64,000 nt of DNA from Symsagittifera roscoffensis (lineage: Eukaryota > Xenacoelomorpha > Acoela > Convolutidae). Made by a program: the position numbers and the translations under genes. The stretch lies in assembly GCF_963678635.1 (NCBI RefSeq), contig NC_087070.1:49827467-49891466 (forward strand). Reading direction: 5' to 3'. The notes beneath the pieces were generated by a model that was not told the origin of the DNA, searched no databases, and worked only from the letters and a program-made list of their open reading frames with translations. Below, in pieces: positions 10,965-21,815 of this stretch (the stretch's first letter is position 1; every line of letters begins with the position of its first letter).

Positions 10965-12313
10965 GTTTTTATCGGCATCACACTCACTACCGCTCCTGTG
11001 TCCAGAAGCCCTGTGACTCCGATTTTTGTTCCGTTGGTGTCGAGCAGATGTGCAGTCACATCTGCTTCATACCCAATGTGTAGTGCATCTTGTTCCATCA
11101 TGGCGTCATGGCCTATCCTACGGACTTTGAGTTCCTCCTCACCCAAATAGATCTGCCCCATTTGGTCATCATCTGTTGTTATGTAAGTCCTGGTGTAGAT
11201 GCTGATTCCATCCACGTTCAGCATTATTTGATACGGCCCATAGACCTCCAAGTAGCGTCCATGAAGTTTCTTCATGCGAGGGCCACCCGTCGTTAGTAGT
11301 GCTCGCACAGCTCTCGACTCAGTGCGTGGCTCCACCTGCCTCAGATAATCTGATTTAAAATGACCTTCCAAGTTGCAAAAGAAACACCTCGGGCCGAATT
11401 TCGCAATTACTCCTCTCATGAAATCCTCATGGTCAACTTCTGACGCATCTTCGTCCTCGAGGCTAAAGCCTTTTGCTTTCATGCCTTGTTTGTAAGTTGG
11501 GCATGCTGACACATGATGGTCCGTTGAACTGCAATTGGCACAAGAGCGTCTCTTGTCCATATCATCCCTCTGTTTGTACCAGTTGTTCCCTTGGTTTGCT
11601 GGTCCGTTGTTAAAATTGCCATAATTTTTCTTGTAGTATCCAGATCTCGAAGGAGGATTCAACAAAAGATACTCTTTTGACTTGAGCCTCAACTCCTCTG
11701 GTGTTGGCGCATTGGTTGATAGTGGTGTGTAATGCGTTGCTAGCATTGTTCGAAGTTCATCATTCTTCACACCATTGATGCATTTTGAGGCTACTGCCAG
11801 GTTCATTCTCCGGTTTGACTCATCCAGTTGGCTGCGTCTTCTCAGCATTTCCAAGTCGTCGAGAAACTTATCTATCGTTTCATCTTCTCGTTGCCTCCGT
11901 TTCTCGAAGCGCATCATCGCTTGGTGTCCCTGCACCCCTGATCCAAAACGGTTTAACAAGATTTCGAAGATTTTCTCTGCTGTGTCACGCTGATATTGCT
12001 TCTTTGCCATGACACAGTTCAGGGCTGTCCCTTCCAAGTTACTGGTAAGCGCACTGCATTCCTGTCTCTCCGACAAGTCCTCTTCCTCCAAATGCAGTTT
12101 CATTACCTCTATCCAGGTATCAATACAGCCATCAGATCCATCTTTATAGCATCTTGGTTTCTTAAAGACTCTTCTGGACTTCTCCCTGCGTTCATTGGTT
12201 CTGGATAACCTTGTAAGGAATGTCTCCAAGGACCTGTTTAGGGGTTCAAAGGCTGTGGCCATTGCCGTAGCATCCCTTGAGTGTCCCGCCTGAGTGTCCT
12301 CACACCTAGTCAA
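10748..12313 (-). pseudogene. Gag capsid, zinc knuckles and N-terminal half of protease (minus-strand element)
   Basis: 521 residues. The capsid-like region (D-G-C-I-D-T-W-I-E-V-M through L-N-R-F-G-S-G and M-R-F-E-K-R-R-Q-R) matches the plus copy closely. Two CCHC zinc knuckles follow; the first is complete (C-A-N-C-x4-H-x4-C), while in the second the last Cys is replaced by Tyr, which should weaken zinc and RNA binding. The aspartic protease active site D-T-G-A lies near 11000. The frame continues, in register, past the protease flap region and is lost just before the I-L-G-R-D-F motif. Confidence 0.85.
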
Positions 12314-12423
12314 AGGCTCTGTATGCGGTGCATCCCTTCAATCCGAATCGCCGTGAGTGTTTCCCGCCTGGCCCACAAGACTCCTCCCCGGGCTTGCATG
12401 CCCTCTGTTACCGGAATCACTTC

Positions 12424-13146
12424 TCACAGTCGAATGTGTGCCTTGCGTCGGTCGTTCGTTAGAGGTCTGTCTGTTCCTCGAAGAACTTGCTCTACTGTTC
12501 CATATGTCCTCCTCCTTTGATGGTCATTGAAGTTCACCTTCGGCTCCCTGCTGGGACCTCCCGAGTTCGGTTCCCCTTCTTTTGGTCCACTTTTGCTGCC
12601 TAGTAGCCCGTCCAACCTATCCATGATAGCCTGAGTTCGCCTCTCCATCATCGCGTCTATCTTTGTGTCAAGAGTCCCAAGAGACTGCTCTTGCTGAATT
12701 CTTAACTTCTCCATGTCATCTCTTAAGCGTAACTCTCTCTGTTCCGCTTCTCTTGTCATTCTCGACAAATTCTTCGCTATGTGCTCGTCCGTTCTTTCTT
12801 TCAAGCGTTTTTCGCTCCTACCCAGGTTTATTTCTTCCCGCAGACTTTCTCTTTCAATGTGAACTGCTCTTTCTAGCTCACTCATTCTTATGGACATCTG
12901 TTCATTTTGTTCTCCTAAACTGTCTGCTATGTTGTTCAAGGCTTCTTCTAGTGCTGCCCCGTTATCCACGAGTGGCGTCACTAGTGGCGGTGTAACCCTG
13001 TCGGTCCCAGGAAGCTTCGTGCTGGTCGAGATTCGGGCCTTGACTCTCTGCCTCGACGTCTTTTCATTATCCACATCGGGATCCGCCAAGGCATTGCCTA
13101 GCCCTCTGTTTCTACTCTCCCCAGTTTGCAGCTCTGAATTTGTCAT
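12424..13146 (-). pseudogene. Gag N-terminal coiled-coil region (minus-strand element)
   Basis: 240 residues rich in Glu, Arg, Lys and Leu with heptad-like spacing. This matches in character and position the helical segment at about residues 200-330 of the plus-strand Gag. It probably supports Gag assembly; this is inference. One-base-type frame breaks separate it from the neighbours on both sides. Confidence 0.65.
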
Positions 13147-13229
13147 AATCGCGAAGCCTCTCGACTGCCCGGTGTGTTTATCTCCTTGCTTATTGTTCTC
13201 ACCACACCAAATTTGTCCATGTTTCCAGT

Positions 13230-13664
13230 CTATTTTTTGACGTATGCCTCATTCTCCTGGGTCGAACTATTGAGGCTGACTTGAGATCCAAAATCCACTT
13301 GCTCGCCTTCATCCTCTTCTTCCTCCTGGGATTCACCTTCATTTCCTGTGCCCACTCCCATGGTGAATGGAAAGATGTTTCCTAAGGTGTTCCTCATTCT
13401 TTCTGAGAACGATGAGGACGTTGTTTGTTTCTCAGTCCCGCCTGCCATCATAGTGTTGTCTGTTGGAGATCTTCTAGTTGCCACTATTTCAGTTGAAATG
13501 TCGGACAGTTCCGACATCTCCTCTCGATCCAATGTCCCGGTGGAAGTGTTAAAGTCATGGCCTTGTTCTACCGGAGTAGATTCGCTCGCCAGCCTCCTGC
13601 CTCTCCCTTCCAGTCCATGTAATTCCTGGTTGTCATTCATGGCATGGTCCGTATTGACCTCCAC
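13230..13664 (-). pseudogene. Gag N-terminal acidic region (minus-strand element)
   Basis: 144 residues, Ser/Thr/Glu-rich, with a short segment (S-F-S-E-R-M-R-N-T-L-G-N-I-F) that corresponds to the T-S-F-T-E-K-L-G-I-M-F segment of the plus-strand Gag. A poly-acidic run follows. The first codon used here is GTG; the frame is open further upstream, so a real start here is unlikely and the block probably continues from 13667-13861 through a frame break. Confidence 0.55.
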
Positions 13665-13666
13665 TT

Positions 13667-13861
13667 CTAACAGTTCTTTTCGCTCTTCTGAGGCTGGCCT
13701 GAAACCATTCTGCCTAAAACCGTCTCCCCTTTGTCGGTCCGGGCTCGTTTGATCCGATCCACAAAAGGATCGGTCATCGTTTTTCTTTGCTTTTTAGGTA
13801 TGAATTTCCTAGAGCTATTACCTCGTTTAGGTATCCTTGACTTGTCTAGACTCATTCTCAA
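13667..13861 (-). pseudogene. Probable Gag start, basic N-terminus (minus-strand element)
   Basis: 64 residues starting at an ATG (13861), strongly basic (Arg/Lys-rich). The plus-strand Gag also starts with a short basic stretch. No other ATG-initiated frame upstream looks like Gag, so this is the best candidate for the translation start of this copy. It ends at a TAG 30 bp before the frame used by the next block. Confidence 0.5.
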
Positions 13862-15256
13862 TTTGTCACTTGTTAATGCCTATACACTTAATTCGATTGC
13901 TATTGACCTTATAGTTTGACTACCAATAATAATGACACAACACAATAAATTTCACAAGATTCTATTAAATAGTGACCACGAATCCCTGTATGATATCAGA
14001 GTACAGTTTTGTATATAATTTATCCACACTAACCGATTATCGTTCGTAAGATTTGAGAACTAGCACAATATGATGTTATCAGTCAATTTAAAAGATAGTG
14101 TACTCACTACCTAATCAAGCACAAATTATGTTGATTTAAAATCAAAATCAAAAAAAATATATAATGACAGAATATGAATATCTCTATTAAAAAAACGTAT
14201 GTGTATTGTACTTTTAGTCGGTCGCAGTACAATAGTCGAACTTATATTTTAAAGAAAAAGCTTTCCCTGCTTGGTGCTGCACCAAACAGACAAAACTTTG
14301 AAGGCAGTAATTTTCTCAAGTGGGCGTCTATTGCACCCACCGAGTAATGTGTTACCTATCTGCCTTCGGACTGCCCGAGCTAGACCTACTAAAATCCTCA
14401 GGGCAGTCACTTTTAACAAAAAAGGAATTGGGTGTCAATCCACACCAATGAATTACGCTCTCTTTAGTTTAGACTTAGTGTCGCGAATATCCGAGTTCGG
14501 ACCTGTTTTGTTTTGGTCTGGTTTTTATTGAAAGGCAAGTTACCAGTGCAGTCACTGATTCCTAGCCTGTCTGCTAATAACCTAATACCTCTCACTTTAG
14601 TCTTTCTTCCGTTTATCTAAGTCCTTTAATAAAATAATACCCCTCCGGATTGGGAAAGAGAGAAAAAAATATATATATAGGACCCTTCCGGACTAACAAA
14701 ATTTAGAGCCCTCCGGATTGGGACCCCTCCGAATTAGCAAATATAAGACCCCTCCGGATTGGTAAATATAAGACCCCTCCGGATTGGGACCCCTCCGAAC
14801 TAGCAAATATAAGACCCATCCGGATTGGGAGCCCTCTGGTTTGTAATAGTAGCTTTTCGGAGATTTCCTTCTTTCAACCTATACCCCTTCGGATACGTCT
14901 CCGATGTGACTTTGCTGTTTCAATTAACTAGGAAGGGTATGTACTGCTTTCCTAGACCCTTCCGGAGTGAAGTTAAGACTCTTATTTGACAATTCACGCT
15001 AACGGTGAAGGGTCTTATTGCTAGCCCAACTTCGGCTCGATTAACGATTTCCTGTGCCTTTAGCCCTCCCTTTTTGTCTAGAACAGCCTAAAGTTTTTTT
15101 ATTCAACCGCTGTTACCTTTTGGTAGGGGTGTAAGGGCTTTCCTAATAAAAATTTATAAAACGTGAAGGGTCTACCCCTCCCAAATTGGTGAATTTGCTA
15201 AAAACAATCTCAAAAACTTTTCACGCTTACTTTTTCGAAAAACTTTTGTCCCTATC
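13862..15256. other. Leader/LTR region of the minus-strand element, no gene
   Basis: No coding sequence. 13862-14640 is AT-rich without recognisable elements. 14641-14850 is a short tandem repeat (separate entry). 14860-15256 is unique sequence that stops abruptly where the plus-strand LTR begins. It should contain the leader and perhaps part of the 5' LTR of the minus-strand element, but I could not define LTR ends or a primer-binding site. Confidence 0.45.
14641..14850. repeat. Tandem repeat of an about 24-bp unit with CCCCTCCGGATTGG core
   Basis: About eight imperfect copies of a unit built from ACCCCTCCGGATTGG and AAATATAAG, with variants CCGAATTAGC and CCGAACTAGC. It sits in the leader of the minus-strand element, the same relative place as the unrelated minisatellite in the plus-strand leader. 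Confidence 0.8.
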
Positions 15257-16174
15257 TGTGCCAGTCGGTCATATTTGGAAGTTTGACCTTGAGAGGAGCA
15301 AAAAACACTTGATTTTGGAGTGAAATTTAATTTTTCAAAATTTCGAATGGAACCTGTCATGCACGATTTTCTCGCGAGAACTGAAAATCAGAAAAAGAGA
15401 TCAGAACAATTTCAGAACAATTGAGTCGCATACGCGGGAAAGTTGCAAGAAAAAGCAGTAGGAAATTGCTATTCGCAATTTCCATCACTATAATAATCGA
15501 GAGTAGAGCTGTCCCATCTGTGACAGAGACGAGAGCATTCCCTCGAATTGGATTATAACGACTGGAGTATTATTCGGAACTGGACTAGAGTGAACCTTCG
15601 GTGGAAAGGTGGACAGCTTGAGTGTCCTAATGGTTCACAAGAAAACTATTGTCTAGCGAGTAAACTCGTTCTCATTGTTAAAACTATAAAACATTAGACT
15701 CATTTAGTTGCGTTATTTAATTCTTGAGTTAATTACCGACTGGATTATTTCCCACTTCTTGAGCGTGCTACTATGTGAGTACAAATTTAAATTCCTAGAG
15801 TGTGTTTTATAATTGTTATGTTGAGGTAAGGCGAGTTTGAGGTTGATCCATCTGAAATGGATCAAAGTTCCACTGTCTAATAAAAAAGTAACTTAACGGA
15901 TTGTTCCAACCCGGTTTTTAACGGCGTTCATGTATTTTGGGTATCTAGAGACCTAAGTATGGGGACGTTTCTAATTCTAGAGTGGGGGGATATTTTAGTA
16001 GTAGCCTTTAAGCTGTAACGGGTCGTAGTCTCAATGTCACAAGCGAACCGAACTGGCTCCGACCGTTCTTGGGGTAGAAAAACACAAGAGATAGTGTCCC
16101 TGACCCTTGAGCCAGTGGTTATAGGGCCTATTTTTCTTAAGCCTCATGTGTGACTGCAGTAGACGAATGTTATA
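15257..16174 (+). repeat. 5' LTR
   Basis: Begins TGTGCCAGTCGG and ends GAATGTTATA; the 3' LTR ends GAATGTTACA, so the usual CA terminus has one change here. It contains a TATA box and a polyadenylation signal (separate entry). Confidence 0.95.
15685..15884 (+). promoter_or_regulatory. LTR TATA box (15685) and poly(A) signal (15879)
   Basis: CTATAAAAC at 15684-15692 is a good TATA box, and AATAAA at 15879-15884 lies about 195 bp downstream. This spacing would put the R region between them. The same sites recur in the 3' LTR at 37698 and 37892, where the latter would end the transcript. Confidence 0.55.
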
Positions 16175-16185
16175 TAGTGTTTTTA

Positions 16186-16200
16186 TGGCGCTCCTGGGTG
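16186..16200 (+). other. Candidate primer-binding site
   Basis: TGGCGCTCCTGGGTG starts 12 bases after the 5' LTR. TGG at the start is the normal complement of a tRNA CCA end. I cannot assign the tRNA without a database, and the 11-base gap is longer than usual. Confidence 0.4.
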
Positions 16201-16660
16201 TTTACGACATCAAGACTACGGAGTCGAACCCACTTGAGACAGCTTCGGGCTGAATGCCCATTCTAGAGTACCGGCGGTACGGTTCGACAGGAACGTGCAA
16301 ACCTTCCGGTTGTACCGTGATAGCTTTTTAAGAAAATTTCCTGGTACGCTCTCCGAACGAGGCTTAGCTAACCGAGTAAAGGGGGGCAACTAGGGGGACA
16401 AAAACACGAGCAAAAAGACAAAAAGCAAAACAAAAACCAAAAAAGAATAGAAAAAGGAACAAAAACCATAAAACGAAAAAAGACAGTGACTTTGACACCA
16501 GATTAGTTGGATCAAACCTTTATATTAATTAAATAGTATACCCATACTGTTTTACAAGTTCGATCGTTTCGATCAACCTAGCAATTTAAACCAGTAAACT
16601 GAATAAAGTGCCCGAAGTGGGGCGTGGTCAAAGGTTTTCAGATAGCTTGGAACTTAGCTG

Positions 16661-16858
16661 GACCAATAGGAGACTTAACTGGAAGAGGTGACCAGCCAAG
16701 TGGGAAAGTGGCTCAGGGACACTTGAATTGAACCAATAGGAGACTTGACTGGAAGAGGTGACCAGCCGAGTGGGAAAGTGGTTCAGGGACATTTGAGCTG
16801 AACCAATAGGAGACTGGACTGGAACAGGTGACCAGTCGAGGGGGAAAGCAGCCAAGAA
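16661..16858. repeat. 70-bp tandem repeat, three copies
   Basis: ACCAATAGGAGACT recurs at 16662, 16732 and 16802, an exact 70-bp period; the third copy is incomplete. The units share GTGACCAGCC and GGGAAAG blocks. Located in the leader of the plus-strand element. Confidence 0.9.
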
Positions 16859-17671
16859 GGATTTGGCAATTCTCGAGTTCTCAAGTTGGGCAGAACGGGT
16901 ATCGTTAGAATCCACATTACATTATAGGAGATAAGTGTAAAATTGGATAAGCGAAATCCCCCAGTTTTGAGGAACGTTTTTACTTGAGCAGGCCTGGAAA
17001 CAGGTCTACGGTTTTCTCTTGAGAGGTTTAGCACCCGGCGCTTAAAGTAATTTTTAGGCTTAAGAAGGGGGGCTAGAAAGGGGGGAGGTTAGAAGGGGGA
17101 CTGGTTAAGTTAGAGGTTGGCGGTTGTAAATTGTAAAAAGGGGGAAATTAGAGTAACTAATTAGTCGACATCGTTGACTTAGTTACATTAGAAATTAACA
17201 CGCGTTGGTAATATTAGGTGGAGATCCAAAATTCAACTCGAGTTAAGACTGGTACGCTGGTTGGTTTGGTAGGGGGGACCGGATATAGACAGCTTTTGTG
17301 ATACCCCATAAGATCACTAGTGGGGGGAGGAAAACGCGTGGCAATTAGGTACCAGACATTTTTTTTTAGACCAAAGGTAGACATTGGTCACCTTTGAATT
17401 TCAGGTGGGCTCATTTTTCTGTTTTTATCATTTTTCTTACTTAGATTTTTGTTGCATTTTAGTGAGGATTTGTGTTTGGTTTTATACGAACAGGTGATCA
17501 CAAGATACCTGCGCACCTACATTAAAATAGAAACAACCAAAAGAAGAGGGGGGTCAGCATTTGGCTTTTAAGAGAGGGTTTTTGGGAAAATTTTACTAGA
17601 GCTTGAGTGGTGGTACAAGGTACGGTGATTCAAGAAGACCCTACAACGAGGAAGACACTCCGTGACGAGTA

Positions 17672-18435
17672 TTGGGACAAGACCGAAGAAGTCTTGGGAC
17701 AGAGCAGTCTTGGGATAGTGGTCTTGGGACAGGGTCTTGGGACAGTGGTCTTGGGACAGGGTCTTGGGACAGTGGTCTTGGGACAGGGTCTTGGGACAGT
17801 GGTCTTGGGACAGTGGTCTTGGGACAGGGTCTTGGGACAGGGTCTAGGGACAGGGTCTTGGGACAGTGGTCTTGGGACAGGGTCTTGGGACAGTGGTCTT
17901 GGGACAGGGTCTTGGGACAGGGTCTTGGGACAGGGTCTTGGGACAGTGGTCTTGGGACAGGGTCTTGGGACAGGGGTCTTGGGACAGTGGTCTTGGGACA
18001 GGGGTCTTGGGACAGGGTCTTGGGACAGTGGTCTTGGGACAGTGGTCTTGGGACACTAGTCTTGGGACACTAGTCTTGGGACACCAGCCTTGGGACACTG
18101 GTCTTGGGACACTACCCTTGGGACACTAGTCTTGGGACAGTAGTCTTGGGACACTAGCCTTGGGACACTAGTCTTGGGACAGTAGTCTTGGGACACTAGC
18201 CTTGGGACACTGGTCTTGGGACACTACCCTTGGGACACTAGTCTTGGGACAGTAGTCTTGGGACACTAGCCTTGGGACACTAGTCTTGGGACAGTAGTCT
18301 TGGGACACTAGCCTTGGGATACTAGTCTTGGGACAGTAGTCTTGGGACAGTAGTCTTGGAACAGTGGCCTTGGTACAAGGGTCTTAGGACACTAGCGGAG
18401 AGTACTGTGATAGTGACGAATAGTCTTGGGACGGT
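17672..18435. repeat. Minisatellite of 13-14-bp units (GTCTTGGGACAGTG)
   Basis: More than 45 head-to-tail copies of GTCTTGGGACAG followed by G, TG or TA, grading after about 18050 into ACTAGTCTTGGGAC variants with a higher-order pattern (CTAGTC / CAGTAG / CTAGCC / CTGGTC). It lies in the leader just before gag. Confidence 0.95.
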
Positions 18436-18671
18436 ATAGAAATTGAAGTCAAATTACAACAAGTGCGTTTTAAGACAGAATAAGACAAATCGAAATAGGT
18501 AGGGTTAAGACCAAATTAAGGAAAATTTTTCGGAGGTTTTAGAAAGAGAATTGGATAAGGTTTTTAACACGTTGTACAGAATTTGTTACCACAAAAAATA
18601 TTTTTTTTACCCTTAGAATAGAATCGTGTATATAATAAAATTGTTAATAGAAGCAGTTGTAAATAGAAATA

Positions 18672-21600
18672 ATGAGGCGGAGTAGGGTACCGGTGCTCGA
18701 AAAAAGGTCAAGTGGATCAAACACGAAATATAATTCATCGCTGCGCGGAACGACATCAACGGGCCCAAAGATAACGAAGACGAACTTTTCAGTTAACATG
18801 GTCAGCACAAGGAGTACAGCGGAGAACAGGGCGAAAGAGGGCACGGAAGGGGAGCGAGTAGAACCCACCATCGAGATTGATCTAGAGACACCCGATCAAA
18901 GTGTGGATGAAACAAGGAAGATGGCGACAGAGTCAACTCCAATGCCCAATGCAGAGGAACCGAACCAGAAACCCATAGAGTTCTCACCGATAGATGACGC
19001 GGAAGATGCAATAGGCAACACCGAAGAAACGGTGAAAGAAGACTCTCAAGTAAAGAGGACATCTTTTACGGAAAAATTGGGAATAATGTTCGGAATAAAA
19101 ACAAAAGAAAACGTGACTGAAGAACCAAAAGCAGAAAGAGCACGAACATTTGGGACAGTGAGCACGAAGACCTCAGAAGCCAATCCAAGAGAGGAACAAG
19201 CTAAAGCAGAGGCTACGGCCGAAGAGAGACCGACGGCTGACCATGAAGAGACTACCATTGAGCTGGGTGACTTGTTGGCGAAATTAAATCAGATTGACAA
19301 AAGACTTAAGCACAGTGAAGAAGACAGAGAGGTGATAAAAAAGGAGATAAGATACAACAAGCACGAGTATCTAGACAGTTATTTTAACCTAGCTAAGGCA
19401 ACAGATGAGAGACTCAAGGAAATGTCAGATAAGGTAGAAGCCACCAATGAAGAACGAGAAAAGAACATCAAAACAGACATGCAACAGTTGAAGAACCGAT
19501 ATGATGATGTCAACAGCCAATTAGGGAGCCTGGAAAGGAGAATGGACACAATGAGCAAGAGTCAAGCCGAGAGTTCGTGTGCAATACAGGCGAAGTTGGA
19601 TGCAATCTTGAGAGGTTCTACTCCACAAGAAAGACCGGCAGCGGATCGTACGCAAGGCACCAGAGTTGACTTTGTAGAACCACAAAGGAACAAACGGCAA
19701 TCGACACCGTTGTCCTTAACCAGGGATGCGATAAGCATAGCACCAACAGCTGCGAAAACAATAATGAAGAATGGAACGTCGAATACAACGACTGCTCCGG
19801 GAGATTCAACAGCTAACAGCAACACAGGACCGGATGCTATGACATGGGCCAGCACTTGGGAGATGATGAACAGGACTCTAGAGGCCTTCGCCACGAGGAA
19901 CACTGACTCGAGCGACAGGAGAGAGGGAAAATCAAGAAAGACATTCAAGAAGCCAAAAGAATTCAAAGACGACTCCGATGGATGCATTGACACTTGGGTG
20001 GAAGTGATGAGATTACATCTAGAACAAGATAACTTGAGTGACGAAAGACAAGCATGTACAGCCATACTGAGCAACTTGGAAGGAACGGCATTAAAATGCG
20101 TGGTCGCAAAGAAGGAGGAAGAACGCGACACCGCGGACAAGATCTTCGAGATATTGCTGAATCGATTCGGGTCAGGAATGAAGGGTCACCAAGCGATGAT
20201 GCGATTTGAAAAGAGAAGGCAGAGGGACGACGAGTCAATAGATCGGTTCCTAGATGACCTCGAGAGCTTGAGAAAGAGGAGTGACCCAGAGGAGTCGACA
20301 AATAGACGGAACTTTAGCATTGCCTCGAAGTTCATCGATGGGGTGAAAAGTGATGACTTAAGGACAATGTTAGCAACATACTACACATTGTCGAAGGACA
20401 GCGCACCCACCCCAGAGGAAACGAGACAGAAATCAAGAGAATACGTGCTGATGAAACCTAAGAAGTACTCATATTCTGAAAACAGGAACACGCAAGGGGG
20501 AAGCCAACCCCAGAGGTCATCATGGTACAAACCTAGAGATGATATGGACAAGCGCAGATCATGCGCGAACTGCGGGTCAGCGGATCATCATGTGGCTGAC
20601 TGCACAACGTACAAACAAGGCATGAAGAGCCTAGGTTATGCACCGGATGAGGAGGATATGAGTCAGATGGAGGAACACGAGTACTATAATGGCTTAATCA
20701 TCAAGATAGGCGCCAGATGCTTCTTCTGTAACCAGGAGGGGCACTTCAGAATGGATTGTCCCTTGTTCTGGGAAGCGGTCAAGGACCAGAATCACCCCAA
20801 ACATAAGTTGGCATTAGCGGCGGTGCAGAATCAGCGGAACAGGCAAAACGAGTTTGAATCTAGGAACTTGGGGGCACCAAACACCGAATTGCCGACGAAG
20901 ACAGTGAAAGCTGTTACACATGTTAGCGGTGCGTTAGAGTCCGCGGCCGGAAGCTCTCTAGAGATAAATTATGAGAAAGCGGCGACGGAAGCAATTGCCA
21001 AAGTGAAACAAGATCTGGCTGCGAAAGAAATAGAGCAACGACTAAAGTTGGAGATCGAAAGACAGAATTTTAACGAAGCATTAACCGGATCGAACTCAAT
21101 ACCAGAGGCTAGAACGGGCTCAATGAAGACCGGGAATTGTAACACCGTGAAAATGGTGACAGGTAAACCTTTTGGAATATCGAAAATCGGAGCAAGAATA
21201 ATGTCGATAATCACAGTGGGCGGACACGAGGTAACCAGAAACTTGAGCGAGCCGAGCGACCAGACGATAATGCACATTGACGTGTATGCAGACTACTTGA
21301 GTGGAATAAGTCCACAAACGACTTCTAGAGCGCTCAGGGCACTACTCACGAGAGGGGGCAGCAAGTCGGTACGTGTTGATAATAGGTACACTGAAGCTTA
21401 TGGTCCACACGAGGTCATGCTAAATATAGATGGAATCAACATCTATACCAAGACGATGATAACATGCGACGAAGACCTAATTGGACAAATCTATGTAGGG
21501 AAAGAAGAATTGAAAGTAAGATCGATTGGACACTGTGCTATGCTTGAAGAAGATGCAATGCACATCGGGACGGAAGCAGACGTGACAGGGCACGTGCTAG

Positions 21601-21815
21601 ACATAAATGGCAAAAAGACTCAGTTACGTGGATTACTTGACACGGGAGCAGTCTTGAGCGTCATACCAATCGAAACATGGGAAAAGATGGGCTTTGACAA
21701 AAGTGACTTGATAGACTCGAGAATACGGCTGTCAGCTGCAAACAAAGGGGCCCTTCGGGTGTTGGGCAGAACGCCGATAATAGCCCTAAATCTGGGGAAC
21801 GCAACCTGTGGATGA
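18672..21815 (+). CDS. gag: Gag polyprotein with zinc knuckles and N-terminal part of protease
   Basis: 1,047 residues. Start at ATG 18672; a second in-frame ATG at 18798 (residue 43) is also plausible because the first 42 residues are basic and low-complexity. Order: acidic region, coiled coil (about 190-310), low-complexity linker, retrotransposon capsid region (about 435-600), two complete CCHC zinc knuckles (about 629-643 and 682-696), and the aspartic protease active site D-T-G-A (about 989). The ORF stops at 21815 after the flap region, before the second protease motif, which is in the next ORF. The minus-strand copy is continuous across this exact point, so the stop reflects a one-base shift (GGGG at 21794-21797 looks one base short) or a -1 recoding site. 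Gag would form the particle that packages the RNA. Confidence 0.93.
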   Translation: MRRSRVPVLEKRSSGSNTKYNSSLRGTTSTGPKITKTNFSVNMVSTRSTAENRAKEGTEGERVEPTIEIDLETPDQSVDETRKMATESTPMPNAEEPNQKPIEFSPIDDAEDAIGNTEETVKEDSQVKRTSFTEKLGIMFGIKTKENVTEEPKAERARTFGTVSTKTSEANPREEQAKAEATAEERPTADHEETTIELGDLLAKLNQIDKRLKHSEEDREVIKKEIRYNKHEYLDSYFNLAKATDERLKEMSDKVEATNEEREKNIKTDMQQLKNRYDDVNSQLGSLERRMDTMSKSQAESSCAIQAKLDAILRGSTPQERPAADRTQGTRVDFVEPQRNKRQSTPLSLTRDAISIAPTAAKTIMKNGTSNTTTAPGDSTANSNTGPDAMTWASTWEMMNRTLEAFATRNTDSSDRREGKSRKTFKKPKEFKDDSDGCIDTWVEVMRLHLEQDNLSDERQACTAILSNLEGTALKCVVAKKEEERDTADKIFEILLNRFGSGMKGHQAMMRFEKRRQRDDESIDRFLDDLESLRKRSDPEESTNRRNFSIASKFIDGVKSDDLRTMLATYYTLSKDSAPTPEETRQKSREYVLMKPKKYSYSENRNTQGGSQPQRSSWYKPRDDMDKRRSCANCGSADHHVADCTTYKQGMKSLGYAPDEEDMSQMEEHEYYNGLIIKIGARCFFCNQEGHFRMDCPLFWEAVKDQNHPKHKLALAAVQNQRNRQNEFESRNLGAPNTELPTKTVKAVTHVSGALESAAGSSLEINYEKAATEAIAKVKQDLAAKEIEQRLKLEIERQNFNEALTGSNSIPEARTGSMKTGNCNTVKMVTGKPFGISKIGARIMSIITVGGHEVTRNLSEPSDQTIMHIDVYADYLSGISPQTTSRALRALLTRGGSKSVRVDNRYTEAYGPHEVMLNIDGINIYTKTMITCDEDLIGQIYVGKEELKVRSIGHCAMLEEDAMHIGTEADVTGHVLDINGKKTQLRGLLDTGAVLSVIPIETWEKMGFDKSDLIDSRIRLSAANKGALRVLGRTPIIALNLGNATCG

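Larger units (their letters stand above)
1..15256 (-). mobile_element. Giant Ty3/Gypsy-type LTR retrotransposon, minus-strand copy, truncated by the window edge
   Basis: Minus-strand coding blocks occur in the order gag (13861 to 10748), protease/RT/RNase H/integrase (10964 to 5919), Pol C-terminal extension (5870 to 4896), spacer, coiled-coil ORF (4482 to 3737) and SGNH-containing ORF (3863 to the left edge). This is the same order as the plus-strand element at 15257-38187, but the proteins are clearly diverged, so it is a related subfamily and not a duplicate. Gag-pol is broken about ten times, whereas the last ORF is fully open. The right boundary is not resolved: I could not find its 5' LTR, and the plus-strand element begins at 15257, about 1.4 kb upstream of this copy's gag. 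That element may be inserted in this copy's leader or LTR. The 3' end lies outside the window. Confidence 0.9.
16175..18671 (+). other. Long leader of the plus-strand element
   Basis: 2.5 kb between LTR and gag without a plausible gene. It holds the candidate PBS, several G-runs (GGGGGG and GGGG blocks at 16380-17580), a three-copy 70-bp repeat and a 0.75-kb minisatellite. Open frames in the minisatellite encode only a Leu-Gly-Thr/Gln repeat in all frames and are not genes. Confidence 0.7.

Noticed and set aside
17607-18129. Overlapping open frames encoding a Leu-Gly-Thr-Gly repeat
   Set aside because: They are produced by the 13-14-bp minisatellite, are open in several frames on both strands, and have no start context or unique sequence.
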